A DNA stretch of 64,000 nucleotides from Cohnella lupini (lineage in GTDB: Bacteria > Bacillota > Bacilli > Paenibacillales > Paenibacillaceae). Where the stretch lies: the NCBI RefSeq assembly GCF_003386205.1, contig NZ_QRDY01000002.1, forward strand, positions 62,001-126,000, given 5' to 3'. The notes under the pieces were generated by a model, which did no database searches, was not told where the DNA came from, and saw nothing but the letters and a program-made list of their open reading frames with translations. This document shows, piece by piece, positions 44,164-52,414 of this stretch; position 1 is the first letter of the stretch, and every line of letters starts with the position of its first letter. A program made the translations under genes and the position numbers.

Positions 44164-45678
44164 ATGGCACAAGTTACAATCACCGCGGATTCAACTTGGC
44201 ACGATGCTTACACTTATTCAACTTATGCTGGTGAACAAGGTTCAATAAGCGAACAAAGTGTAGGGCAAGGATTAGACAGCGGACAAGCTTATTCATATAT
44301 AAAGCCTAACTTATCAGTTGTCCCTGCCGGTGCCACAATAACCTCAGCGCGCCTTTATCTTTATACTTCATCGAGGAACCTTAATACCGGAGATTATTAT
44401 GCATTCAGAATTAACACAATAACTTCCGATTGGAACGAATTGACAATACACTACTACAATACTCCGACTGTTCTTTATGTGGATGGTCCGCAGTATGAAG
44501 GTTCAGCTTATGTTCATGGACCACAATGGATTAACATCAATATTACAATGCAGATGATTGCTCAAAAAGCAGGAACTGGTTATGGCGCGTTCATTGGTAA
44601 CTGGGGAAGTTTAGGTAGTAACGGTCAAGCTGTATGGTGGCCTACATCAGAAGCTGAAGCGAATCGTCCTTATCTTGTGATTGATTACATTCCGCCTGAT
44701 GCCATACCTCCCACGGCTACCGGAGGAACACCTGCAGCACAATACTTAAACTTGACACTAGGACAAACCTTTCGCGTTGAGGTCACTGGAGTGTCTGATG
44801 CAGGATCTGGCGTTCAAAAGGTTCAATTCCCGACTTGGACAACTCCTGGTGGTCAAGATGACATACAATGGTATAACGGCGTTAATGCAGGTGGAGGACA
44901 TTGGTACTATGACATTCCTATTTCAAATCACGGAAACTATTACGGCGAGTATCAAACGCATGTTTATGCGTTCGATAACAACGGAAATAGCCAAGCTGTT
45001 CGTACCGTTTCCACCTTTATAGGTCGTTCGCCGAACGCTCCAATTATATCTACGCCTGTTTCTGGTACTTTGTACAACAGGAGGCCGAAGGTTAGGCTCT
45101 CTGCAACAGACCCTGACGCTAATTCACTAGTTTATGAAATACAATTTGCAACGGATGTGGCTTTCACAACTATTTATCATACAGCGACTTCAGATGCAAA
45201 TCCTGATCATTTCACTCCGAATGGTAGGATAGCGACTGGTACTGTAACTACATGGCAACCTGCGGCAAATTTCGCTTATGGAACGTATTATGTAAGAGTC
45301 AGAGCTAATGACGGAGTAGCGTATGGGCCGTGGTCTAACACCCTCACATTGGCAATATCAAATCCCAATTGGACGGACGCGAACATCGGTAACGCTGATA
45401 CGGCTATTCGTAAGGTATGGATCGATGAATTACGCAGTAAGATAAACACCGTACGTATTGCTCGCGGTTTGGAAGTAGCTTCATTTACTACGATCTCAGC
45501 TAACGTAACTGGTGTAAGGGCGGTGCATATCACGGAACTTCGTACGGCTATGTCATCAATGTTTACAACGCTTGGAATTACCCCGCCGGTATATACTGAT
45601 CCTACAATTACGGCAGATGTCACCAATCGTAAGGGAATACACATTAAGGAATTACGTAATGCTGTAATTCAATTATAA
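44164..45678 (+). CDS. Tail fibre / receptor-binding protein with carbohydrate-binding-like modules
   Basis: 504 residues. N-terminal ~175 residues resemble a DNRLRE/CBM96-type domain (SYIKPNLSVVPAGATITSAR ... WWPTSEAEANRPYLVIDY). Then a GBS Bsp-like repeat (FPTWTTPGGQDDIQWYNG ... DIPISNHGNYYGEYQTHVYAF, ~215-285), a fibronectin-III-like domain (~290-395), and C-terminal repeats of the type VHITELRTAM / GIHIKELRNAV. AAGTGAAG precedes the ATG. These modules suggest binding to cell-wall or surface glycans of the target strain. Base composition is clearly AT-richer than neighbours, a sign of transfer. Confidence 0.82.
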   Translation: MAQVTITADSTWHDAYTYSTYAGEQGSISEQSVGQGLDSGQAYSYIKPNLSVVPAGATITSARLYLYTSSRNLNTGDYYAFRINTITSDWNELTIHYYNTPTVLYVDGPQYEGSAYVHGPQWININITMQMIAQKAGTGYGAFIGNWGSLGSNGQAVWWPTSEAEANRPYLVIDYIPPDAIPPTATGGTPAAQYLNLTLGQTFRVEVTGVSDAGSGVQKVQFPTWTTPGGQDDIQWYNGVNAGGGHWYYDIPISNHGNYYGEYQTHVYAFDNNGNSQAVRTVSTFIGRSPNAPIISTPVSGTLYNRRPKVRLSATDPDANSLVYEIQFATDVAFTTIYHTATSDANPDHFTPNGRIATGTVTTWQPAANFAYGTYYVRVRANDGVAYGPWSNTLTLAISNPNWTDANIGNADTAIRKVWIDELRSKINTVRIARGLEVASFTTISANVTGVRAVHITELRTAMSSMFTTLGITPPVYTDPTITADVTNRKGIHIKELRNAVIQL

Positions 45679-45829
45679 CTCGAAGGGAGGTCAGACGACA
45701 TGCGCTGTAAATAGTTTCAACTCGATCCTTATATAAATTATTGAATCGGGAGAGGAACGATAAACATGTCGGGAAACGAATCTCAAAGCCAGATAGGTGA
45801 ATTGGCAACCAACATCCGACATTCCTGCA

Positions 45830-45916
45830 TGGACCACCCCTACGATTAGCGCCAATGTAACTAATAGAAAAGGCGCTCATATAAGGGCTCTAAGGAATAC
45901 TGTAATTCTTGTCTGA
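45830..45916 (+). pseudogene. Remnant of a fibre C-terminus
   Basis: 29 codons reading TPTISANVTNRKGAHIRALRN, a near match to the last repeat of the intact fibre (TITADVTNRKGIHIKELRN). Its N-terminal part is missing; a 27-codon open frame starting at 45765 overlaps it in another frame. The rest of 45679-45991 holds nothing I recognise. Confidence 0.75.
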
Positions 45917-45991
45917 TACGTTGAGCTTAAAAATCAGAGAACAAATAATCTTTGTGTCATTTTGGTTAAATCCACACCCGGAGGTGATAAC

Positions 45992-46231
45992 ATGTCCAGC
46001 GAAGAAGCGCGCGTGCTCTCGGATATCCGGGAGCGCGTTGTTCGTTTGGAGACGAAGATCGATGCGATGACGGACGTTCGGGAGACTGCGCTTGAAGCCT
46101 TGCAGATAGCGAGGACGTCGCATAAACGGATTGACGAAATAGCCGACAATCAGCGCTGGCTCTGGCGCACGCTGGTCGGAGCCATTCTCGCTGCCGCAAT
46201 AGCTACTTTAACTAACTTACAAGGAGGATGA
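45992..46231 (+). CDS. xhlA: XhlA-family hemolysin/lysis protein
   Basis: 79 residues. The coiled-coil N-terminus (SDIRERVVRLETKIDAM) and a C-terminal membrane helix (WLWRTLVGAILAAAIATL) are the XhlA pattern. XhlA works with a holin and endolysin to release PBSX particles. GGAGGTGATAAC precedes the ATG. Confidence 0.9.
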   Translation: MSSEEARVLSDIRERVVRLETKIDAMTDVRETALEALQIARTSHKRIDEIADNQRWLWRTLVGAILAAAIATLTNLQGG

Positions 46232-46239
46232 ACCGAACG

Positions 46240-46482
46240 ATGGATAACCTCGCCGACCTATCCGGCCAAGTGGCCATGCTAGCTCCGATAGTGGCGGCTT
46301 ACGTGGGAATAGCGAAGGAATTCCGCATTCCCAGCCAGTATTACCACTTAATCAGTCTGCTGATCGCGGCATCCTTCGTGCTGGCACCGCCAACTGTGCA
46401 GCAATCGTTAACGACCATTTCGATCATCGGATTGACGGCGTCGGGTTTATATCATTACACGAAGAAAAGGGAGAACGTATAA
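46240..46482 (+). CDS. Holin
   Basis: 80 residues from ATG 46240 (or 84 from ATG 46228). Two to three hydrophobic helices and a charged C-terminus (YHYTKKRENV). Position between XhlA and the lysin gene supports a holin; it overlaps the XhlA stop if the first ATG is used. Confidence 0.8.
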   Translation: MDNLADLSGQVAMLAPIVAAYVGIAKEFRIPSQYYHLISLLIAASFVLAPPTVQQSLTTISIIGLTASGLYHYTKKRENV

Positions 46483-46569
46483 CCATAAGCCGACACCCCG
46501 AATCGGGATATCTCATCTAATGAAGGATCTAAGGATTAGCTTGCCGTAAGAAAGGAGTCCAATCACCCT

Positions 46570-47319
46570 ATGACCAAAGGAATCGACTGCGCCACTCCTC
46601 TCACCTATATCAACGCAAGGGCGTTAGCCCAGCAAGGGTATCGCTTCGCGGCGAGATACCTTGTCCCGTCGAGCTATGCTTGGAAGAGGCTTACCTCGAG
46701 CGAAGCGGATGCGATATCGAAAGCAGGGATGCAAGTTATCTCCGTGTTCGAGACGACCGCGAACAGACCGGCGGGGGGAGCTGCGGCGGGAGAAGAGGAC
46801 GGGAAAGCGGCGTTCAAGGAGACTAAGCTCGTCGGTCAACCGGAAGGAAGCGCGATTTATTTCGCGGTCGATTACGATGCCCAGCCGAGGGACTACGATG
46901 CGATTGAACAATATTTGATAGTCGCAGCTAAACAAATACCGGGTTATTTAACCGGAGTCTATGGTTCTTATGCTGTCGTGGAAGAGATGGCGAAGCGTAA
47001 CGCCTGCACATGCTTCTGGCAAACCTACGCATGGAGCCAAGGAAAGAAGAGCGATCACGCCAACGTCTATCAATATCAAAATAACGTAGTAATCGCCGGC
47101 GTCTCGTTGGACTTGAACGTATCCTACGACGGCGAGGGCTGGTGGAATACGGCGGAGGAGGAACCGACGATGAGCAAGGACGACGCGGAGAAAATCATTC
47201 GCTTCTTGTCAGCGGGCTGGTATGTCGCGACAACGAAGACGGACAAGGAAGAATACAACCGGCTAGCCAACGAAGTACGCAAAGCGGCGGGATTGCCGCT
47301 CGAATCCTCGGTGAAATAG
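46570..47319 (+). CDS. DUF1906 glycoside-hydrolase-like endolysin
   Basis: 249 residues. The DUF1906 (Rv2525c-like) barrel opens with GIDCATPLTYINARALAQQG; acidic residues in SAIYFAVDYDAQ and SLDLNVSYDG line the putative active site. A C-terminal ~50-residue helical part may bind cell wall. Such domains act as lysins in many Bacilli phages and PBSX-like elements. Ribosome site AAAGGAG is 12 bases upstream. Last gene of the tail/lysis operon. Confidence 0.85.
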   Translation: MTKGIDCATPLTYINARALAQQGYRFAARYLVPSSYAWKRLTSSEADAISKAGMQVISVFETTANRPAGGAAAGEEDGKAAFKETKLVGQPEGSAIYFAVDYDAQPRDYDAIEQYLIVAAKQIPGYLTGVYGSYAVVEEMAKRNACTCFWQTYAWSQGKKSDHANVYQYQNNVVIAGVSLDLNVSYDGEGWWNTAEEEPTMSKDDAEKIIRFLSAGWYVATTKTDKEEYNRLANEVRKAAGLPLESSVK

Positions 47320-47392
47320 CCGAGCAGGTTTCCATACCCAAAGAAACTGCATATCCTGATGGCAACCGAACTGCCAGAGGGAGGCTTTCGCT

Positions 47393-48289
47393 ATGTCGCA
47401 AATTCCGAATTTCCCGCAGAGCCTGCTGGAAGAGCATAAAATCTGGCATCATGCCAGGCATTACGTGGACATAACCAATCCGCCGCCCGGCTACGGCCTG
47501 GAATTTCTGCGGTTCCACCGCGATTTTATCGCGCGGGCGCTGGCTTGGTATGCGCAGAACGGCTACGATCTCAGGCTAGTCGAGCCTTGGACATCCGTGC
47601 CGGAGCAAATTCGCCAAGCACCCTGCTACGACCGGGCTGCGGAAGCGCGCATATTGTACCAGCCCGAATCCTTCGCGAGCGCCGACGAGCTGGGGAGGTT
47701 CATCGAAGCCTCCAATCTTCATTCCTGCATACACAAGCAAGCTGCCAGAATATACGGGGACCCGGACATCGACGATTTCGATGTAGCCCCTCACGATACG
47801 GTTTTCTACAATATCCATGGCATGGTAGACCGCTGGTGGAGAAATTGGGAAGGGTTAGGCCGGTTCGAAGAAGATGGCGGTTACTGGTGCGGACCGTTCG
47901 AAGGAGAAGGGGACGAAATACTCAGCTATAGTCCGAATGAGGAGCTTTGGATGTTAGGAAAGCTCCATAGGAATAACGTCGGCGAACATGAACAAGAACA
48001 CGAAGTAACCTTGGTGGAATGGGTGGTCGTCGGAGATAGCTGGGAGTTCGGCCCGATGGACGACGGCAGACCTTTCCGCATCTGGGATTCCGACGGTGAC
48101 GGCAAACTTGAAGTATTGTTTCGCGACCCGATCAAGGGTTACTGGGTCGAAGGCAAAGTGAGGGGCGGCAGGCTGCGGTGGCAGCCCGTACGCTTGGAAC
48201 CTAGCCCGAAACCCGCCATTAAGCCAGACGCTAAGCCCGCAGTTAAATCCACCTCTAAGACCTCGAAGCAATCCCTTTTAAAAACTTAA
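47393..48289 (+). CDS. Tyrosinase-like copper protein
   Basis: 298 residues. The CuB region is clear: NLHSCIHK (His110, His114), then HDTVFYNIHGMVDRWWRNWE (His142), matching the tyrosinase HDPxFxxHHxxVDRxW signature. The CuA side has LEFLRFHRDF (His42), but the middle His normally nine residues before it is replaced; His19, 20 or 23 could substitute. A C-terminal part includes DSDGDGKLEVLF, an EF-hand-like loop, and a Lys-Pro-rich tail. Tyrosinases oxidise phenols to quinones. AGGGAGG precedes the ATG. No caddie protein is nearby. It may be host cargo or a passenger of the tailocin locus. Confidence 0.75.
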   Translation: MSQIPNFPQSLLEEHKIWHHARHYVDITNPPPGYGLEFLRFHRDFIARALAWYAQNGYDLRLVEPWTSVPEQIRQAPCYDRAAEARILYQPESFASADELGRFIEASNLHSCIHKQAARIYGDPDIDDFDVAPHDTVFYNIHGMVDRWWRNWEGLGRFEEDGGYWCGPFEGEGDEILSYSPNEELWMLGKLHRNNVGEHEQEHEVTLVEWVVVGDSWEFGPMDDGRPFRIWDSDGDGKLEVLFRDPIKGYWVEGKVRGGRLRWQPVRLEPSPKPAIKPDAKPAVKSTSKTSKQSLLKT

Positions 48290-48911
48290 ACACGGAAATA
48301 TAGTAGTCGTAATCCCGGGAGACGAACGAGCTGCAGGTTAAGGAAGCTTCCGCCGGGCGGAGGACCCCGTCCTGCAGCCTCACCCCGGTTGCTCTAACCT
48401 GTTCCCTGTTTCCTTCCATTAAAGCGATCAACTCGTCGGCATCGGCTTCGTATAAGCCCGCGACTTCCTCCTCCTGAAGCCGGAAATCCATCAAATCAAT
48501 CGAAGTCGATAACCCGTATACGTGGCTCACCTCCGCGTCGATGTACTCAACTCCCCCGACGATTCCGGATTCTTGCTCGCGGATAATCCCGAAGTCGGCA
48601 AGCTCTTCGAAGCCGACGCGAACGCCCAATTCCTCTTCCAGCTCGCGGACGACGGCCTCCGGAGTTTCCCCGGCTTCCAAGTGGCCCGCGGCCGTGATGT
48701 CGAAGCAACCGGGGTTCGTGTCTTTGTTATCCGAACGCTGCTGGATTAAGATTCGCGCGCGACGTCCATTGCCGCCGACTGCATTCTCGTCGAACCGGAC
48801 AAGCCAGCAGTGAACGGTATGATGCCACAGTCCTTTCGCATGTACCTCGCCGCGTTCCGCGGTTCCCGTCCAATTGCCACGCTCGTCATAGACGTCGAAC
48901 ATTTCCGCCAC
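48255..48911 (-). CDS. NUDIX hydrolase
   Basis: 218 residues. The NUDIX box GHLEAGETPEAVVRELEEEL(GV) fits GX5EX7REUXEEXGU perfectly. N-terminus MFDVYDERGNWTGTAERG is that of IPP-isomerase-like NUDIX proteins. GTG 48911 follows GGAGGGGTGAT; ATG 48902 is an alternative. It overlaps the convergent tyrosinase-like gene by 35 bases and starts five bases after the MscL stop. Confidence 0.9.
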   Translation of the reverse strand: MAEMFDVYDERGNWTGTAERGEVHAKGLWHHTVHCWLVRFDENAVGGNGRRARILIQQRSDNKDTNPGCFDITAAGHLEAGETPEAVVRELEEELGVRVGFEELADFGIIREQESGIVGGVEYIDAEVSHVYGLSTSIDLMDFRLQEEEVAGLYEADADELIALMEGNREQVRATGVRLQDGVLRPAEASLTCSSFVSRDYDYYISVFKFLKGIASRS

Positions 48912-48916
48912 GCCGA

Positions 48917-49444
48917 TCACCCCTCCGACAATGCCGAGGCTTGTCCCACGGGCTTTACTTCCGACGTGCAATGTCCGCAACGAGACGCCGCTAACGGAAT
49001 GTCGGACAAGCAGTAAGGACATTCCCTTGTGGTTACCTCTGCGACTACCGAAGCTTCTTGTTCCTTATTGCGGCTTAACCGATTCAAAAACTTAACGAGC
49101 ACGAATACGCAGAATGCGACGAGAATGAAATCGATCAGAACGTTGATGAACTGTCCGTAAGCGATGACGGCGGCGCCGGCTTCGCGAGCCTTCTCCAAGG
49201 ATTCAGGCTTAACTCCACCCTCCAATAACTTCCCCGGATCCAAATTCCAATATAAATCTCTGAAATCCACGTTGCCTAGCAGTTTGCCGATAGGAGGCAT
49301 GACCACGTCGTTGACGAGCGAGGTGACGATTTTGCCGAAAGCAGCCCCGATGATTACCCCGACGGCGAGATCCACGACATTCCCGCGCATCGCGAAAGCT
49401 TTAAATTCTGTCAATACGGAACGAAACACACCGATTACCTCCAA
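48917..49444 (-). CDS. mscL: Large-conductance mechanosensitive channel MscL with zinc ribbon
   Basis: 175 residues. The MscL core ([20 protein letters not shown]; second helix [20 protein letters not shown]) is followed by a C-terminal [18 protein letters not shown] zinc ribbon, an extension found in several Bacilli and Actinobacteria. It opens under membrane tension to release osmolytes. An extended extracellular loop (residues ~55-90) is slightly longer than in E. coli. Confidence 0.95.
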   Translation of the reverse strand: MEVIGVFRSVLTEFKAFAMRGNVVDLAVGVIIGAAFGKIVTSLVNDVVMPPIGKLLGNVDFRDLYWNLDPGKLLEGGVKPESLEKAREAGAAVIAYGQFINVLIDFILVAFCVFVLVKFLNRLSRNKEQEASVVAEVTTRECPYCLSDIPLAASRCGHCTSEVKPVGQASALSEG

Positions 49445-49535
49445 GTTTGGACAATTTAAGAAAAGGAATTTGCTGGTATTCGTCGAATCCTAATACACTA
49501 AAGCTTTTGATGTCAACTTCTGCGAGGGATCGAAA

Positions 49536-51302
49536 ATGATGAACGGTACCATAGTCACCTGGCATAACTTCTTTCAAATACTGGCGCTGTTAATTAGCAT
49601 ACTCGCATCATATACTATGTTCAACTTTATCGGCAATCTTAAACGGACGAATGGAACCTTTCGCCAATTCTGGTTAGCCGGCGGAGCTTTCGTATTCGGA
49701 GTGGGGCTGTGGGCGAAGCATTTTATCATGCTGTTGAAATTCAATCAAAGCATCAATTTCACTTGGGTGATGCCGGTCGCGCTGATGTTCATCATTTTTT
49801 TCTCGTTGATGGCCTTCGTCATGCTCACTTTGCATGGGGTATTGAAGCATCGTCTATTATTCGGGAGCTCGATATTGGCATTCGGAGTCGCCATTATGAA
49901 TTATTTCAGCGAGCTCGGTCCTCGAATAGACGGGATGAATTACGATGCAGGTTATATTGTACTATCGATATTGCTATTGTTCACTGGCACCTATCTATCC
50001 TTCTTATTATCGGAAAGCTCCTATCGTTATCGAAAAATCCTAGCAAGCCTGCTGTTGGGCGGATCCGTCGTAGCTATTCAAATCCTCGGGAACAAGGGGC
50101 TGTATATTGAATACGCCAACGCGAATTACGTCACGACGGATCGTTTGATTCGAGATATTAATATGCTGACGTTCATTGTAGGCTTAGGCGCGTTGCTCAT
50201 CCTGATGTCGACGTTAGTGACCTGGTATATCGACAAGAGATTGAACCAGATGGACGAGCGTTACCGACTATTGGTAGAAAACTCTCTCGATACGATCGCG
50301 ATTCTGAAAGGGGATCGTTGGGGCTTCGTCAACGCGGCGGGTATCCGGATGTTCGAGGCGGAACTGGACGGAGAGCTGCTCGGCAAATCCATCTATACTT
50401 TTCTCCCCGCGAAGGACCACAACGCCGTTAGGGAAAGGCTGCACAATCTGGTGTTTACGGGGAACGGCAAGCCGATCGAACAGGAATGGTTTACGTTAAA
50501 AGGAAAGGTGCTGCACACGGAAATCGTGGAGACGATGACGACGCTCGACAACGAACCCGCGATTCAAGTCATCATAAGGGATATCTCGGAACGGAAGAAG
50601 AACGAGGAGCTGCTCATTAACTCAGAGAAGCTATACGTAGCGGGCCAATTGGCGGCAGGGATCGCCCACGAAATTCGCAATCCGTTAACCTCCCTTAAGG
50701 GGTTTCTCCAATTGATCGCTTCGGGGAGAAGGAACAATAGCAGCTATTACGACATCATGAACGCGGAGCTGGACCGGATCGAGGATATCGTCAGCGAATT
50801 GTTGATGTTGTCCAAGCCCCAAGTGTACGAGCTTACGTATCAAGATATGCGGGTAATGATGAGGGATACGGTGACATTGCTGGAGACGCAAGCCATTCTA
50901 CATAATATCGCGATCGAAGCGGAATACGGAAATGATCCGTTATGGATATACGGCGTCGAAAATCAAGTCAAGCAGGTTTTCATAAACGTGATCAAAAACG
51001 CGATCGAAGCGATGATCGACGGCGGAGCTATCGGAATCAAGCTCTCCAGGGAAAGCGACGGGGTGTACGTCCGCATTCGCGACGAAGGGCCGGGGATCGG
51101 CGAAGACCAGTTGGCCAAGATGGGCCAACCGTTCTATACGACCAAGGAAAAAGGGACGGGTCTCGGCTTAATGGTCAGCTACAAGATCGTAGATAACCAT
51201 CAAGGGAAAATCGACGTGAAGAGCGAGATCGGCAAAGGCACGCTATTCGAGATCATGCTGCCTTTCCGTTATCCGGAAACGGCGATCAAGAAGTCCAGCT
51301 GA
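49536..51302 (+). CDS. MHYT-like/PAS sensor histidine kinase (KinE-like)
   Basis: 588 residues. Seven membrane helices (~10-235) resemble an MHYT sensor, but the metal-binding motifs are degenerate (GLWAKHFIM in place of W-MHF). A PAS domain (~245-355) precedes HisKA with AAGIAHEIRNPLTSLKGFLQ and HATPase with VIKNAIEAM, DEGPGI and GTGLGL. The kinase domain is of the KinA-E/AtoS type that feeds the sporulation phosphorelay. No response regulator is adjacent. Confidence 0.88.
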   Translation: MMNGTIVTWHNFFQILALLISILASYTMFNFIGNLKRTNGTFRQFWLAGGAFVFGVGLWAKHFIMLLKFNQSINFTWVMPVALMFIIFFSLMAFVMLTLHGVLKHRLLFGSSILAFGVAIMNYFSELGPRIDGMNYDAGYIVLSILLLFTGTYLSFLLSESSYRYRKILASLLLGGSVVAIQILGNKGLYIEYANANYVTTDRLIRDINMLTFIVGLGALLILMSTLVTWYIDKRLNQMDERYRLLVENSLDTIAILKGDRWGFVNAAGIRMFEAELDGELLGKSIYTFLPAKDHNAVRERLHNLVFTGNGKPIEQEWFTLKGKVLHTEIVETMTTLDNEPAIQVIIRDISERKKNEELLINSEKLYVAGQLAAGIAHEIRNPLTSLKGFLQLIASGRRNNSSYYDIMNAELDRIEDIVSELLMLSKPQVYELTYQDMRVMMRDTVTLLETQAILHNIAIEAEYGNDPLWIYGVENQVKQVFINVIKNAIEAMIDGGAIGIKLSRESDGVYVRIRDEGPGIGEDQLAKMGQPFYTTKEKGTGLGLMVSYKIVDNHQGKIDVKSEIGKGTLFEIMLPFRYPETAIKKSS

Positions 51303-52189
51303 CGGGGGCGGATGACGGCCGTTATCGGGGTTGCTCCCGAAGGCTCGCCGTCTCCGAACGCAAGCATGGAGTCGGGCGAATGAACCGTAACGGATCGGCC
51401 GGATAATATCGTGACGAAGCGATGCTGGTTGACGTGCTTGCCGGCCAAGACGGTCGGAAAAATCATCAGAATACGCGGTATGCTGCAGCTATGCACGACG
51501 CAGACGTGGAGTTGCCCGTCGTCCGGGAGGGCGTTCGGGCATATTTGCAATCCGCCTCCGTATGTCGATACGTTGGATATGGCGGATAACCAGCCACGCT
51601 TGAATTCATGCTTCGTTCCATCCATCTCGACGCTAATCGGCCTGGCTTTGAATTTCGCAAGCGCTCTGAGCAAGCCTATTACGTAAGCGAGCGAACCTAG
51701 TCCCAGCTTATTGCACCACTTTTTATAACCGGAGCCGTTAACGTCGGATGCGACCGTGGCATCGAGTCCGACGGCGACCGCGGTTAATGTCAGCTGAGAA
51801 ACGCCATTTACCGTTGACGTCTCAAGCAGGTCTATGGAACGGGTATGACCGGCAAGAACGATGCTCAGAGCTTTGAACGGATCGCTCGGAATGCCAAGCG
51901 CCCTAGAGGTGTCGTTGCCGGAACCGGAGGGGATAAGCCCGTACGGGATGCCGGAAGATGCAAGCAAAGGCAGGAGACTATGCAGGGTTCCGTCGCCTCC
52001 GATTACCGCAACCGCTTTCATACTTCCGTGCTTCAATCGCTCGGATAGGAACGCAATCGCCTCCGCTTCCGAACGGGTAATAACCTTCTCGTAGGCTTCG
52101 CCCGTTAATCGCAGCCGCGACTCTACTTTGGCCCATACTTTCTTGCCGCGACCGTTGCCGGAATTTTCGTTGACGACGAACAGGACCAA
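51269..52189 (-). CDS. Diacylglycerol/lipid kinase (YegS/BmrU family)
   Basis: 306 residues from TTG 52189, which has GGAGG ten bases upstream and gives the usual family start LVLFVVNENSGNG. An open extension to ATG 52324 lacks a ribosome site and family similarity. ATP site GGDGTLHSLL and SGSGNDTSRALG are intact. These enzymes phosphorylate diacylglycerol or related lipids. Convergent with and overlapping the kinase gene by 34 bases. Confidence 0.85.
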   Translation of the reverse strand: MVLFVVNENSGNGRGKKVWAKVESRLRLTGEAYEKVITRSEAEAIAFLSERLKHGSMKAVAVIGGDGTLHSLLPLLASSGIPYGLIPSGSGNDTSRALGIPSDPFKALSIVLAGHTRSIDLLETSTVNGVSQLTLTAVAVGLDATVASDVNGSGYKKWCNKLGLGSLAYVIGLLRALAKFKARPISVEMDGTKHEFKRGWLSAISNVSTYGGGLQICPNALPDDGQLHVCVVHSCSIPRILMIFPTVLAGKHVNQHRFVTILSGRSVTVHSPDSMLAFGDGEPSGATPITAVIRPRQLDFLIAVSG

Positions 52190-52414
52190 GCCGTTCAAGC
52201 CTCCTAGGAATCTATATATGAGTTTTATTATAAGGCGATGTCGAAGATTGGGGAAGACCCGTCGCGCCTGATAAAGAAACCTTCGGGGCTTGGAAGCAGG
52301 AAGAACCTCATCCAAGGAAGCCATTGGCTAATCCGATCATGTTATAATAAACTAGCCTTATAGAGGGTGCGTAACTCATACGGGACTCGTTTAGGATTTA
52401 TAGGAGGAATCGGG

